Of a stretch of DNA of 36,222 nt, positions 7,634 to 15,892 are shown one piece after another. The position numbers were made by a program, and so were the translations under genes. Within the stretch, counting starts at the first letter, position 1; every line of letters begins with the position of its first letter. The DNA comes from Candidatus Gastranaerophilales bacterium. GTDB lineage: Bacteria; Cyanobacteriota; Vampirovibrionia; Gastranaerophilales; JAILCC01. The stretch lies in assembly GCA_028696075.1 (NCBI GenBank), contig JAQVHS010000015.1:1-36222 (forward strand). Direction: 5' to 3'. A model generated the notes under the pieces. That model did not search any database and was not told the origin of the DNA. It saw nothing but the letters and a program-made list of their open reading frames with translations.

Positions 7634-9019
7634 ATGTCAAAAGTTAAAACAAAATGGGTATGTCAAGTTTGCGGATACGAATCACCTGCGTATTTGGGGA
7701 AATGCCATGAGTGTAATTCCTGGTCCAGTTTTGTCGAAGAAAAAGTTTCCATTGCCAAGGTGAAAACCGCTACAATATCATCATCCGTGCAGGAGAACAA
7801 AATTCAAAAAATACATGAGATTTCTATAGATGAAAACACAAGGTTTTCAACCGGTTTAAGCGAATTCGACAGAGTTTTGGGCGGAGGTCTGGTAGAAGGT
7901 TCACTTGTGCTTATAGCAGGTGACCCCGGTATCGGAAAGTCAACCCTTATTCTTCAATCTTCCGCTAGCCTGGCTAAAAATATACCCGTGCTTTATATTT
8001 CAGCTGAGGAATCCGCAAAACAAATAAAGCTTAGAGCTCAAAGGTTAAACATAAACACTGATAATCTTGATGTTTTAATACAAACAAACATAAATGAAAT
8101 AAAAAAGGCGATTGAAACCGCAAACCCTAAAGTTGTAATTATAGACAGTATACAAGCTGTTTATTCCGATGAAATTTCAAGCTCGCCCGCCAGTGTATCA
8201 CAGGTCCGTGAATGCTGCTGTACACTCATTGAAATAGCAAAAACAACGGGAACAACGATTATTATAGTAGGACATGTAACAAAAGACGGAACGATTGCAG
8301 GTCCAAAAGTGCTTGAACATATGGTAGATACAGTGATTTATTTTGAAGGCGAAAGATATAAATTTTACAGAATTTTGCGCTCTATTAAAAACCGTTTCGG
8401 CTCGACAAATGAAGTGGGTATCTTTAATATGGAGGACCACGGGCTTGTTGAGGTCAAAAACCCGAGCGAATTATTCCTCTCTCACAGGCAGGACAACACT
8501 ATATCAGGAAGTGTTGTAATAGCAACAAATGAAGGCTCAAGAACCTTGCTTGTAGAGGTGCAGGCTCTTGCAGGTCCGACATCCTACCCTTCACCAAGAC
8601 GTGTGGCAACGGGGCTGGAGTATAACAGAATGCTGCAAATTTTGGCTGTACTTGAGCGCAGATTAGGATTAAATCTCAGTAAACATGATATTTATGTATC
8701 TGTTGTAGGCGGAATAGAAATCAATGAACCTGCCGCTGATTTAGGAGTTGCAATGGCGATTGCATCCTGTGCAAGAAATGTATGTATTGACCCTGAAACC
8801 GTTATAATAGGAGAGCTTAGCCTGTCGGGGGAAATAAGACCGGTTAATCAGATTGAACCCAGAATAAAAGAAGCCGCCAAGCTGGGATTTAAAAAAGCTA
8901 TTATACCTAAGTATACAAATGAACTTAAAACCGAAAAAAATATATCGGTGATACAAGTTTCTAAAATTACAGAAGCTATTACCGCTTCATTATCAAAAGC
9001 AAACGCTTTAAGCAAATAA
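7634..9019 (+). CDS. radA: DNA repair protein RadA
   Basis: RecA-family ATPase that promotes branch migration during recombinational repair. All family marks are present in 461 residues: an N-terminal zinc finger (Cys10, Cys13, Cys24, Cys27), Walker A GDPGIGKST, the RadA-specific KNRFGSTNE, and a C-terminal Lon-protease-like domain (GGIEINEPAADLGVA). No good Shine-Dalgarno precedes the ATG; TATTAA ends seven bases before it, so either coupling to the pilin-like gene or a near-leaderless start is possible. The last 12 bases overlap the 3' end of convergent speB. Confidence 0.96.
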   Translation: MSKVKTKWVCQVCGYESPAYLGKCHECNSWSSFVEEKVSIAKVKTATISSSVQENKIQKIHEISIDENTRFSTGLSEFDRVLGGGLVEGSLVLIAGDPGIGKSTLILQSSASLAKNIPVLYISAEESAKQIKLRAQRLNINTDNLDVLIQTNINEIKKAIETANPKVVIIDSIQAVYSDEISSSPASVSQVRECCCTLIEIAKTTGTTIIIVGHVTKDGTIAGPKVLEHMVDTVIYFEGERYKFYRILRSIKNRFGSTNEVGIFNMEDHGLVEVKNPSELFLSHRQDNTISGSVVIATNEGSRTLLVEVQALAGPTSYPSPRRVATGLEYNRMLQILAVLERRLGLNLSKHDIYVSVVGGIEINEPAADLGVAMAIASCARNVCIDPETVIIGELSLSGEIRPVNQIEPRIKEAAKLGFKKAIIPKYTNELKTEKNISVIQVSKITEAITASLSKANALSK

Positions 9020-9859
9020 CAGGAGCATTTCTCTGATTAATTTTGCGCCAACAGCGACAGAAGCGCCTGACGGGTCATAATCGGGAGATACTTCAAGTAA
9101 ATCCATACCCACCACATTTTGACCTTTAATTAAGTTCAGCCAGGATATAAGCTCATTATAAAACATTCCGCCTGCCTCCTGAGTTCCTGTTCCGGGAACC
9201 AGCGAAGAATCCAAAACATCAATATCCAAGGTTATAAAAACCGGACATCCTTTGAATTCGCCCAAGCGGGTTTTGAAATCTTCCTGAGATGATATCAGGG
9301 TCTTATTAGCTTTCATCCATTCAAATTCAGCTTTTTCGCCCGAGCGGACACCTATTTGCACAAGATTTGAAGCAGGCAAAAATTCTAAAATCCTGCGTAT
9401 AACCGTAGAGTGAGAGAGCGCTTCGCCTAAATATTCCTCACGCAAGTCTGCATGGGCATCAAAGTGTATTAATACAAGGTCATTATATTTTTTAAAATAG
9501 GACTTTAGCGTTCCTAAAGTAACAAGATGCTCTCCGCCAACTCCAAACACCTTTTTACCGTCATCAAGCGCAGATGTTACATTAGTTTCTATAATATCAA
9601 GGGTTTTAGGTACACCCCAGATTGGAAATTCTAAATCACCCGCATCAAAAAAACTTACCTCGCTCAGTTCTCTTTCAGCATTGAGCGAATACTCCTCAAG
9701 CCCCCAGGATGCGCTTCTTATAGCAGCAGGGGCGAACCTTGTTCCATTTTTGTTAGAACATGTAGCATCAAAAGGCATTCCTAATAAAACCCAATCAGAT
9801 GAATTATAATCAGGGTTAGCACACATCCAGTCTTTTGATAAAAAAGGACCTGTTAACAT
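9008..9859 (-). CDS. speB: agmatinase / arginase-family ureohydrolase
   Basis: Hydrolyses agmatine to putrescine and urea (assignment by family and context). In 283 residues the binuclear manganese ligands are all visible: His111 (GGEH), Asp134, His136 and Asp138 (DAHAD), Asp212 and Asp214 (LDIDVLD), with PGTGTQEAGG after them and Glu256. It overlaps upstream speE by seven bases (ATGTTAA), so the two are translationally coupled. Together they make putrescine and convert it to spermidine. No arginine decarboxylase is in the window. The gene end overlaps radA tail-to-tail. Another ureohydrolase specificity cannot be ruled out from sequence alone. Confidence 0.88.
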   Translation of the reverse strand: MLTGPFLSKDWMCANPDYNSSDWVLLGMPFDATCSNKNGTRFAPAAIRSASWGLEEYSLNAERELSEVSFFDAGDLEFPIWGVPKTLDIIETNVTSALDDGKKVFGVGGEHLVTLGTLKSYFKKYNDLVLIHFDAHADLREEYLGEALSHSTVIRRILEFLPASNLVQIGVRSGEKAEFEWMKANKTLISSQEDFKTRLGEFKGCPVFITLDIDVLDSSLVPGTGTQEAGGMFYNELISWLNLIKGQNVVGMDLLEVSPDYDPSGASVAVGAKLIREMLLLFA

Positions 9860-10704
9860 TTTTCAACCAGTTCTTTAACAAAGTTAGGTAATACAAAAGC
9901 GCTTGAATGTAGGTCTTTATTGTATAATTTACAAGACTTGGAAACTTCATCCGCATTAGCTTCATTAATATATGAAAGAGGTTCTGAATCCACCGAACAA
10001 AACGCCCATGACCAATATCCTCCGGGATATGCAGGAATAGGACCTACAAAGGTTTTAACTATAGGGAACACTTTTTTTAAAAGAGGATACATTAAACGGA
10101 TTTCTTTTTTATCCGCAAAAGGCGATTCTGATTGTGCCGCCATTATACCGCCTTTTTTTAACGCTAACTTAACGTTGGTATAAAAATCCTCGGTAAATAA
10201 CCCTACCCCGGGTCCCAGCGGATCGGTCGAATCAATTAATATAATATCAAATTGGTCTTTTTGTGATTTTATATATTCAACCCCATCCCTGATTTGCAGC
10301 TCAACTTTAGGGTTATCAAGCTCACCTGCTATAGTCGGCAGGTATTTTTTGCAAACTTCTATAACTTCACCGTCTATCTCACATAAAACAATTCTCTCTA
10401 CACTTTTGTGCTTCAAAACTTCTCTGACGGTTCCGCCGTCGCCTCCGCCTATTACAAGAACCTGTCCGGGGTTTGGATGTGAATTTAAAGGAATGTGGGA
10501 TATCATTTCATGGTAAAAAAATTCATCTTTTTCACTGGTCATCACTAAACCGTCTAATATAAGCATTCTTCCCAGTGGTTTGGTATCAATAATATCAATA
10601 GTCTGAAAATCAGACTCCCCATGATACAAGGTAGAATTCACTTCTATGCTGATTCCCAAGCCTGTCTCGGACATTTCTGTATATCTTAGTTCACAATTAG
10701 TCAT
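9853..10704 (-). CDS. speE: spermidine synthase (polyamine aminopropyltransferase)
   Basis: Transfers the aminopropyl group of decarboxylated S-adenosylmethionine to putrescine. The 283-residue protein has an N-terminal beta domain and a Rossmann domain with GGGDGGTVRE (near 85-95), the acidic CEIDGEV, and DSTDPLGPG, plus the upstream YHEM; these are standard SpeE motifs. I place the start at 10704 (MTNCELR) rather than 42 bases upstream, because AGAGGGG sits six bases before this ATG. First gene of the speE-speB pair. Confidence 0.94.
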   Translation of the reverse strand: MTNCELRYTEMSETGLGISIEVNSTLYHGESDFQTIDIIDTKPLGRMLILDGLVMTSEKDEFFYHEMISHIPLNSHPNPGQVLVIGGGDGGTVREVLKHKSVERIVLCEIDGEVIEVCKKYLPTIAGELDNPKVELQIRDGVEYIKSQKDQFDIILIDSTDPLGPGVGLFTEDFYTNVKLALKKGGIMAAQSESPFADKKEIRLMYPLLKKVFPIVKTFVGPIPAYPGGYWSWAFCSVDSEPLSYINEANADEVSKSCKLYNKDLHSSAFVLPNFVKELVEKC

Positions 10705-10761
10705 CTTTCCCCTCTTAAATGTTATCAAGCAAAAATAGTATATCAAAAAAATAAATAAAAA

Positions 10762-10986
10762 TTATTTCGGCTCACAAATACCGTTTTTATAATCCCATTC
10801 CCCGCCTACGGAAGAGCAGTTCTCTTCGCTCTGCCGGCTTTCTTTGGAAGCAGGAACATGTATGTCATTTTCGGAAGAAGTCCTTACAAAAAGAGCCTTG
10901 AAAAATATCAATATAATTGAAGATAAAAGCATTATAATAATCAGTATAATAAAGTATTCAATTAGGCTCTGTGCTTGACGTTTCAC
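10762..10986 (-). CDS. small class III-signal (pilin-like) membrane protein
   Basis: 74 residues, no named family. The N-terminus MKRQAQSLIEYFIILI matches the QSLIEY class III/Flp-type prepilin signal: cleavage after Ala5 would put Glu10 at +5 of the mature chain, followed by a strong hydrophobic helix (about 12-34). The exported tail is polar with two cysteines (57, 71) that could form a disulfide. The start is GTG, supported by AGGAGAG six bases upstream and an extended -10 further up. It sits alone between speE and a divergent Q/N-rich gene. It may be a Tad-like or T4-like minor pilin, or just a small anchored protein. Confidence 0.6.
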   Translation of the reverse strand: MKRQAQSLIEYFIILIIIMLLSSIILIFFKALFVRTSSENDIHVPASKESRQSEENCSSVGGEWDYKNGICEPK

Positions 10987-11010
10987 AAATTCTCTCCTGT
11001 CTTAAAACTT

Positions 11011-11019
11011 ATTATAACA
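11011..11019 (-). promoter_or_regulatory. extended -10 promoter of the small pilin-like gene
   Basis: On the minus strand TGT directly precedes a perfect TATAAT (11016-11011). The predicted start is near 11004, giving an 18-base leader holding AGGAGAG before the GTG codon. Confidence 0.6.
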
Positions 11020-11097
11020 TAAATTTTTTTTAAAAAAGGCAATTTTCTATCGTATATATTTTTTATATATACAGTATAGCATAAAAATGAGCATGGC

Positions 11098-13260
11098 ATG
11101 GCAATTGGATTAAAACAACAACAAAATAGCCAACAAATCGCCGAACTTCTTAAAAAGAAGCAAGGTGAAAACGGGAATGTTAATGTTTCAGGTCAGCAGC
11201 CTGACCAGTTGAACAGTATTATGTCGGCCGATGCAAAGAATATGAAACTATCTTCATCGGGTTCGGGTATAGAAGCAGGGCTTTCATTAAAAGCATCAAA
11301 CAATAATAACACTTCAGGAATAAATTCTGCAGGTTCTACAAATCCTTTTAACTCAACAAGCAATATTAATCCTTTTGATACTTCAAAATCTATCAACGCC
11401 AATAATGATAATAGTATTTTTGGACAAAAACAAGAATCTAACCAAAACGGTGGCGTAGATTTAGCTAAACTTGACGAAAATTATCAAGACGGCTTAGGCT
11501 TAAGCTTCAGCAATTCAAAAGCCAACGACCTGCAACCTGAAGAAGAAGAAGGATTTATGGCAAAAATGAAAAATATGTTTAAAACGGATAAATCACAAGA
11601 TGTTTCTTCAGGCACTTCCCCAAAAAACAATTCCGCTAAAGTTGAAGATGAAGATGGTAGAGGAAACAGAGACCAGGAATATGCCAGTCTTGCACAAAAA
11701 TTCAATACACTTGAAAGTACGGCAGGCTCGGCAGAAAACTCGGCTAAATCCACAGAGTCAAGAGGAAATGGAGAAAAAAGTAAAATCGGAGGCTTAAAGA
11801 GTAAGGTCAAAGCCGGAGATAAAAGTGTACTTAAAGCTGATACAAATAAAACAGACAATAAAACACAAGGACAGACAGGTGTTAAGGGCGAACAAACTAC
11901 AGTGGATACAAATGTAGAAAAATCTGACAGTAAGGATATTTCCGGCGTTAAATCAGAAACAAGCGCAATAATGAGTGATTCAAATATGTCTGACGGTGAA
12001 AAATCAAAAGTTGACGGCAGCTTTGACAAAATGATAACAGGTCAGGAAGGTAACAAAGATTCGCAAAAAGCCGGTGAAGAAAGTGCAGCACAGGCAGCAG
12101 TATCTCAGCAGCTGATTCAGGCTCAAACACAATCACAAGAAATAGCAGCCCAGCAGGCACAAACACAGGTAGCTAAGGGTGAGCAACAAGCCGCTCAGGC
12201 TACAAAAGCGACCCAAGCGGCAAATAACTTTAAACAACAGGCAGATACTCAGTCGGCAGGGGCTAAAGAAGATGCCGCAACATCCCAGGCACTGCAAACA
12301 ACCTCTCAAAGTTTATCAACTGCAGGCGGTGCTCTTACCGCATTGGGGGATACTCAGGTAGCTACAGGTCAAACACAACAAGCAACAGGAGAAAATACAA
12401 GTTTGCTTGGAAAACTTGACCAAGCATTAGGGAAAAGTTTTATGGCAACGCCATATACATATGCAAAAGGATTAGCTTTGGATATCAAAGGAACTGTACA
12501 AGACGGCATCGGAATAGCACAAAAAGCTGTAGGTGTTGTAACAGGCGCCTTAGGTGTAACAAATAAAGAGGCGGGGGCTGTAATGACAATAGCAGGACAA
12601 GCGGCAGGTGTCGCAAGCAGTGCTGCTCAACAAAGCAGTAACCAAAAACAAGCGGCAAGTGACCAAAACAGGGGTCAACAAACCACGCAACAAAACCTTG
12701 CAACTAATTTTAATAACCAAAGCAAAACAAACAAAACCCAAGGCACAAATAATTTTAACAAAGCTCAAAATACACTCGCAGGATTGAATACCGACCAGCA
12801 AAAAATCAATCAAAACTCGGAAGAAACCAAAGATTCTTCAAGCAAAGCTACAGATAATAATAATGATATTTACACACAAGCAGAAGCCTTGAAAAAATCA
12901 GTAGAAGCAGGCAAAGCTGACGATAACGATAATGTAAACACAGCCAACGCCGATAACAAGGATAATTCTATCGGCTCATCAGGAAACGGAGCAGGGCTTG
13001 GTATGGCAGGCTTAAACGGCAAAGCTTCTACAGTTTTTGGCGCACAAAATAAAAATGCCAGCAAAACTAATCAAAAACAACAAAATAACCAAACCGAAAA
13101 TAAACAAAACAATACAGAAACAAAAACAGAAACTCAAAACACTCAAGCAACTGCAACAAATAATACTACAGCACAAACATCAACTCCCGCAGCAACAGCT
13201 CAAGCAGATACGCCACCTACAATAGGTTCAAATGTTGATGTTAAACCTAAGATGTTATAA
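11098..13260 (+). CDS. 720-residue low-complexity Q/N/S/T/A-rich protein, unknown
   Basis: I do not recognise this protein. I see no signal peptide, and no Cys, Trp or His. Residues 1-130 are Ser/Asn-rich with two NPF tripeptides. Residues about 190-340 are Lys/Ser/Thr/Gly-rich, and about 335-470 form a Gln/Ala-rich probably helical region. The only hydrophobic patch (about 480-515) is Gly/Ala/Val-rich (GIAQKAVGVVTGALGV, GAVMTIAGQAAGVASSAA). The end is Asn/Gln/Thr-rich. The bias runs the full length without stops, so it is a real gene. There is no clear Shine-Dalgarno; an 8-codon frame beginning at 11087 overlaps the start. It ends two bases from convergent GGDEF/HD-GYP. A structural, matrix or prion-like role is possible but unproven. 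Confidence 0.75.
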   Translation: MAIGLKQQQNSQQIAELLKKKQGENGNVNVSGQQPDQLNSIMSADAKNMKLSSSGSGIEAGLSLKASNNNNTSGINSAGSTNPFNSTSNINPFDTSKSINANNDNSIFGQKQESNQNGGVDLAKLDENYQDGLGLSFSNSKANDLQPEEEEGFMAKMKNMFKTDKSQDVSSGTSPKNNSAKVEDEDGRGNRDQEYASLAQKFNTLESTAGSAENSAKSTESRGNGEKSKIGGLKSKVKAGDKSVLKADTNKTDNKTQGQTGVKGEQTTVDTNVEKSDSKDISGVKSETSAIMSDSNMSDGEKSKVDGSFDKMITGQEGNKDSQKAGEESAAQAAVSQQLIQAQTQSQEIAAQQAQTQVAKGEQQAAQATKATQAANNFKQQADTQSAGAKEDAATSQALQTTSQSLSTAGGALTALGDTQVATGQTQQATGENTSLLGKLDQALGKSFMATPYTYAKGLALDIKGTVQDGIGIAQKAVGVVTGALGVTNKEAGAVMTIAGQAAGVASSAAQQSSNQKQAASDQNRGQQTTQQNLATNFNNQSKTNKTQGTNNFNKAQNTLAGLNTDQQKINQNSEETKDSSSKATDNNNDIYTQAEALKKSVEAGKADDNDNVNTANADNKDNSIGSSGNGAGLGMAGLNGKASTVFGAQNKNASKTNQKQQNNQTENKQNNTETKTETQNTQATATNNTTAQTSTPAATAQADTPPTIGSNVDVKPKML

Positions 13261-13262
13261 TT

Positions 13263-15155
13263 TTAAATAGTTGTAATTAATGACGGTGCAATAGTTATGA
13301 ACTTTCTGACGAGTTCTTTATCCCATTGAATTCCTGAACCGACCCTTAGGATTTCTACAGCTTTTTCAATAGGTAACCCTTTTCTGTAAGGTCTGTCGCT
13401 GATAAGAGCATGGAAGGTGTCTGCCACGGCAACAATCCTTGCTGCCAAAGGTATTTCTTCACCTTTCAAGTTGGAAGGATAGCCTGAACCGTCCCAATGT
13501 TCATGGTGATGTTTTACTATGGGGATTAAATCTCTTAACGCTTCAACAGGGGCGAGTACTTTTTCAGCACCGATAACAGGATGCTGCCGCATTATTTCCC
13601 ATTCGTCGTCTTCAAGCTTGCCTTGTCTGCCTAAAACATTTTCAGGAATGCCGATTTTGCCTACATCATGCAATAAAGCGCCTAACTTAATTCTTTCGAC
13701 TTCTTCATCCGGTAAATTTAATGCCCTTGCCAACGCTTCGGAATACCTTGAAACAGATTGTGAGTGACCTTTTGTATAAGTATCTTTAGCATCAATTGCG
13801 CCTGCAAGTGATGTTACAACGTCTAAAATATGATTATTCGAATTTGTAGAGTCATTATGGAACTTATTAACAAGTTCTTCTTCAAAATTTAAACCTAATT
13901 GGCTGTGTCTTTTTGCAATAACAGCCGCAAAAGAGTCTAACGCTGCATCATTCCAGAAATTTATATCCTGAGCATTAACAACTACCGATATTCCGTTCTT
14001 GTAGCCTTTGTTTTTCGAGATTATCATTGCTTGTTCAGCCAGGATTAATAATTTTTCCTGTTCTTTGGCACAAGTCGGATAAGTAGCAAGACCGACACTA
14101 ACCTTTAAAGTACCAACGTCATCAACAAGACAGCAGGATAAACTGTAGTTTAAATACTCTGTGATGTAACTTGCTTCTGAATTATCCGTATCAGGCAGAA
14201 TAAGCGCTATTTCATCACCGCCGTATCTTCCTGCTACGTCTACACTGCGTATATTTTGTTTGATTTTCTCTGATACAAGTTTGATAATTTCATCGCCCTT
14301 GGCATGCCCGAATTCTCTGTTAATTTGTGAAATGTTATTAACGTCAAAAATTACTACAGAAACAGGTTTGCCGGTTTCTTGCACTTTTTTAAGTTCAAGA
14401 GATAGTTTTTCCTGGAATGAACGATGGGTAGCAAGCCCTGTTAAGATATCAACATCACTTGTTAAGCTTGTTTTTTCCGCTAATTGTGAATTAACAATAT
14501 GCAGTGTTAAATAATCTACCAAAACCTGCAATAAATCGCTGCAAGGCTGTGATAACTCACTGTAGCCTAAAATAAGCACGCCATGACAATTACCTTGATA
14601 TATCATAGGTAAAATAAGAGTCTTGGAGTCAGATAAATAATCGATATTCAGGAAGGTATTATTCGGAATAGTTTGGGGTATTTTATCATTGAAAGCTTTT
14701 ACAATAGGATTATGCAGCTGGTTTAACAATACCCTTGAATTATAGCAATTTGCTATTCTGTCAAGCAATTTAATGTTAATACAATTCGATTGTGAGTTTA
14801 AAATACCTAATGCACTGAATGACAAACCCATTCTTGAAACTATAAGATTGTGGAGCAAATAATAAACATCTTCGGATGATTGTTTGGATTTCGCAATAGA
14901 CGAAAAATCATACAATACATCCATAGGATCCATTGTATTTTGAATGGAGAAAAGACTCTGGGAAGAATTTTTTTGGTTAAAGCCGCCGAAAAGCCTGTTA
15001 GATGTCTTCTTGGGGGAGTACACCTGCTTCTGCACAGACCTTATCGGGCTGGCATGCCCTAATCTTGTTGCTTCCTTAGTCTTATTGTTATTCGCTCCAA
15101 AAGTTAATTCGGGATTATCCTGACTATAATTCAACCGACACTTCCTTACTACCAT
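13263..15155 (-). CDS. GAF-GGDEF-HD-GYP cyclic-di-GMP enzyme
   Basis: Predicted to make and/or degrade c-di-GMP. In 630 residues (start at 15155), a disordered basic N-terminus with ELTFGA (16-21) leads to a probable GAF sensor (about 80-228). A GGDEF domain (about 232-390) has GGDEI at 312-316 and the inhibitory-site RxxD (RSVD, 303-306) five residues before it. An HD-GYP domain (about 445-620) has HD at 496-497 and HHEHWDGSGYP (550-560). Both active sites look intact, though the GGDEF motif ends in Ile. A longer GTG start at 15200 is possible. I prefer the ATG at 15155, because a 15-codon leader frame ends in TGA overlapping it. No transmembrane helix is visible, so it is cytosolic. Confidence 0.88.
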   Translation of the reverse strand: MVVRKCRLNYSQDNPELTFGANNNKTKEATRLGHASPIRSVQKQVYSPKKTSNRLFGGFNQKNSSQSLFSIQNTMDPMDVLYDFSSIAKSKQSSEDVYYLLHNLIVSRMGLSFSALGILNSQSNCINIKLLDRIANCYNSRVLLNQLHNPIVKAFNDKIPQTIPNNTFLNIDYLSDSKTLILPMIYQGNCHGVLILGYSELSQPCSDLLQVLVDYLTLHIVNSQLAEKTSLTSDVDILTGLATHRSFQEKLSLELKKVQETGKPVSVVIFDVNNISQINREFGHAKGDEIIKLVSEKIKQNIRSVDVAGRYGGDEIALILPDTDNSEASYITEYLNYSLSCCLVDDVGTLKVSVGLATYPTCAKEQEKLLILAEQAMIISKNKGYKNGISVVVNAQDINFWNDAALDSFAAVIAKRHSQLGLNFEEELVNKFHNDSTNSNNHILDVVTSLAGAIDAKDTYTKGHSQSVSRYSEALARALNLPDEEVERIKLGALLHDVGKIGIPENVLGRQGKLEDDEWEIMRQHPVIGAEKVLAPVEALRDLIPIVKHHHEHWDGSGYPSNLKGEEIPLAARIVAVADTFHALISDRPYRKGLPIEKAVEILRVGSGIQWDKELVRKFITIAPSLITTI

Positions 15156-15202
15156 CACCTGATAAATAGAGAAAAACAAATCATGCTCAAAAATTGACAC
15201 AT
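15155..15202 (-). CDS. possible 15-residue leader peptide upstream of GGDEF/HD-GYP
   Basis: ATG at 15202 opens MCQFLSMICFSLFIR and closes with TGA whose A is the first base of the ATG at 15155 (TGATG coupling). The ATG lies at about +3 of the transcription start predicted from the extended -10 at 15211-15219. It may be a coupling or attenuation leader, or chance. The alternative is that translation starts at GTG 15200 in the long frame. Confidence 0.3.
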   Translation of the reverse strand: MCQFLSMICFSLFIR

Positions 15203-15210
15203 GTTCCCAT

Positions 15211-15219
15211 ATTTTAGCA
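15211..15219 (-). promoter_or_regulatory. extended -10 promoter of GGDEF/HD-GYP gene
   Basis: The minus strand reads TGC then TAAAAT (15219-15211). The predicted start is 15204, two bases before an ATG and four before a GTG. It is the same motif as before tsaE. Confidence 0.5.
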
Positions 15220-15270
15220 GTTTTTTAAAGTTTTGTAACTATTTTTTTTTAAAGATACTCTGTTCAAAGT

Positions 15271-15300
15271 AAAAGAAGACCGGTGAAAAGGTCTCCTTTT
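15271..15300 (-). terminator. intrinsic terminator, probably of the Lys/Ala-rich protein gene
   Basis: Stem AAAAGGAGACC / GGTCTTCTTTT, 11 bp with one G-T wobble and an 8-base loop. The T-rich arm serves as the U-tract. It lies 21 bases after the stop of the minus-strand gene at 15322. Confidence 0.6.
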
Positions 15301-15321
15301 AGCTAATTAGTTTTTTATTAA

Positions 15322-15780
15322 CTATATATAGTCAAAACCGCGTTCTTCAGCATCACGTTTAGACAATAATTTAGTTGTAGCAATAGTAGCAGCAGCAACA
15401 GCAGCAGCTGTAACGGCAACACCGACTACAAACGGCTTTTTAGCAACATTGTAAACAGCTTTAGCCGAGGACTTGGTTTTAGTTCCAATGGTTTCAAAGA
15501 AGCCTACTAATTTTTTAGGCGTATGTTCTTGGATATATTTACCCGTTTTAATAGCAGCACCTTCAACTCTAGCTTTAACTTTAGCTGCTACATCTTTAAC
15601 CGCCTTCACGCCATTGCTCATTTTTTGTCTAAGGGTAGTTTTGGCTGCACCCTCTGCACCAATATTTACCACATCTGCAGCAGCTTTTGGTGCCTTAGGT
15701 TTAGGGGTAGAGCTAGCCTTAGGTTTAACTGCTCTTTTAGCGCCCTCAAATGAAACTGAAGAATTGTTGTTTACTTGCAT
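15322..15780 (-). CDS. Lys/Ala/Pro-rich C-terminally anchored membrane protein, unknown
   Basis: 152 residues, not recognised. Near the N-terminus is VSFEGA (9-14), then a Lys/Pro/Ala-rich histone-H1-like stretch (15-35), amphipathic Lys/Ala helices (45-112), and one Ala/Val transmembrane helix (about 116-139). The tail KRDAEERGFDYI is short, so the basic part may face the cytoplasm, where it could touch nucleic acid or membrane (inference). I use the second ATG (15780), because AAAGGAG lies eight bases before it. A consensus-like promoter and a terminator make it a single-gene, probably well-expressed unit. It shares the N-terminal F-G motif with other proteins of this window. Confidence 0.7.
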   Translation of the reverse strand: MQVNNNSSVSFEGAKRAVKPKASSTPKPKAPKAAADVVNIGAEGAAKTTLRQKMSNGVKAVKDVAAKVKARVEGAAIKTGKYIQEHTPKKLVGFFETIGTKTKSSAKAVYNVAKKPFVVGVAVTAAAVAAATIATTKLLSKRDAEERGFDYI

Positions 15781-15804
15781 AATAAATATCTCCTTTAGAA
15801 AATT

Positions 15805-15833
15805 ATTATATAACATGAAATTCGTACTTACAA
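15805..15833 (-). promoter_or_regulatory. sigma70-type promoter of the Lys/Ala-rich protein gene
   Basis: TTGTAA (15833-15828), 17-base spacer, perfect TATAAT (15810-15805). The predicted start is 15798, giving a short leader that contains the Shine-Dalgarno. This is one of the best promoters in the window. Confidence 0.7.
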
Positions 15834-15892
15834 GTGCTTTAACAAATATAAAAAAATAATTTGCTATTATTGACGAAAACTTTTAACAATTC

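Noticed and set aside
11484-12029. Long minus-strand frame (181 codons) opposite the Q/N-rich gene
   Set aside because: It is an antisense shadow produced by the biased codons of the plus-strand gene. It has no ribosome site, and several other shadow frames occur over the same gene.
15473-15859. 128-codon plus-strand frame opposite the Lys/Ala-rich protein
   Set aside because: It is an antisense shadow. The minus-strand gene has the promoter, Shine-Dalgarno and terminator.
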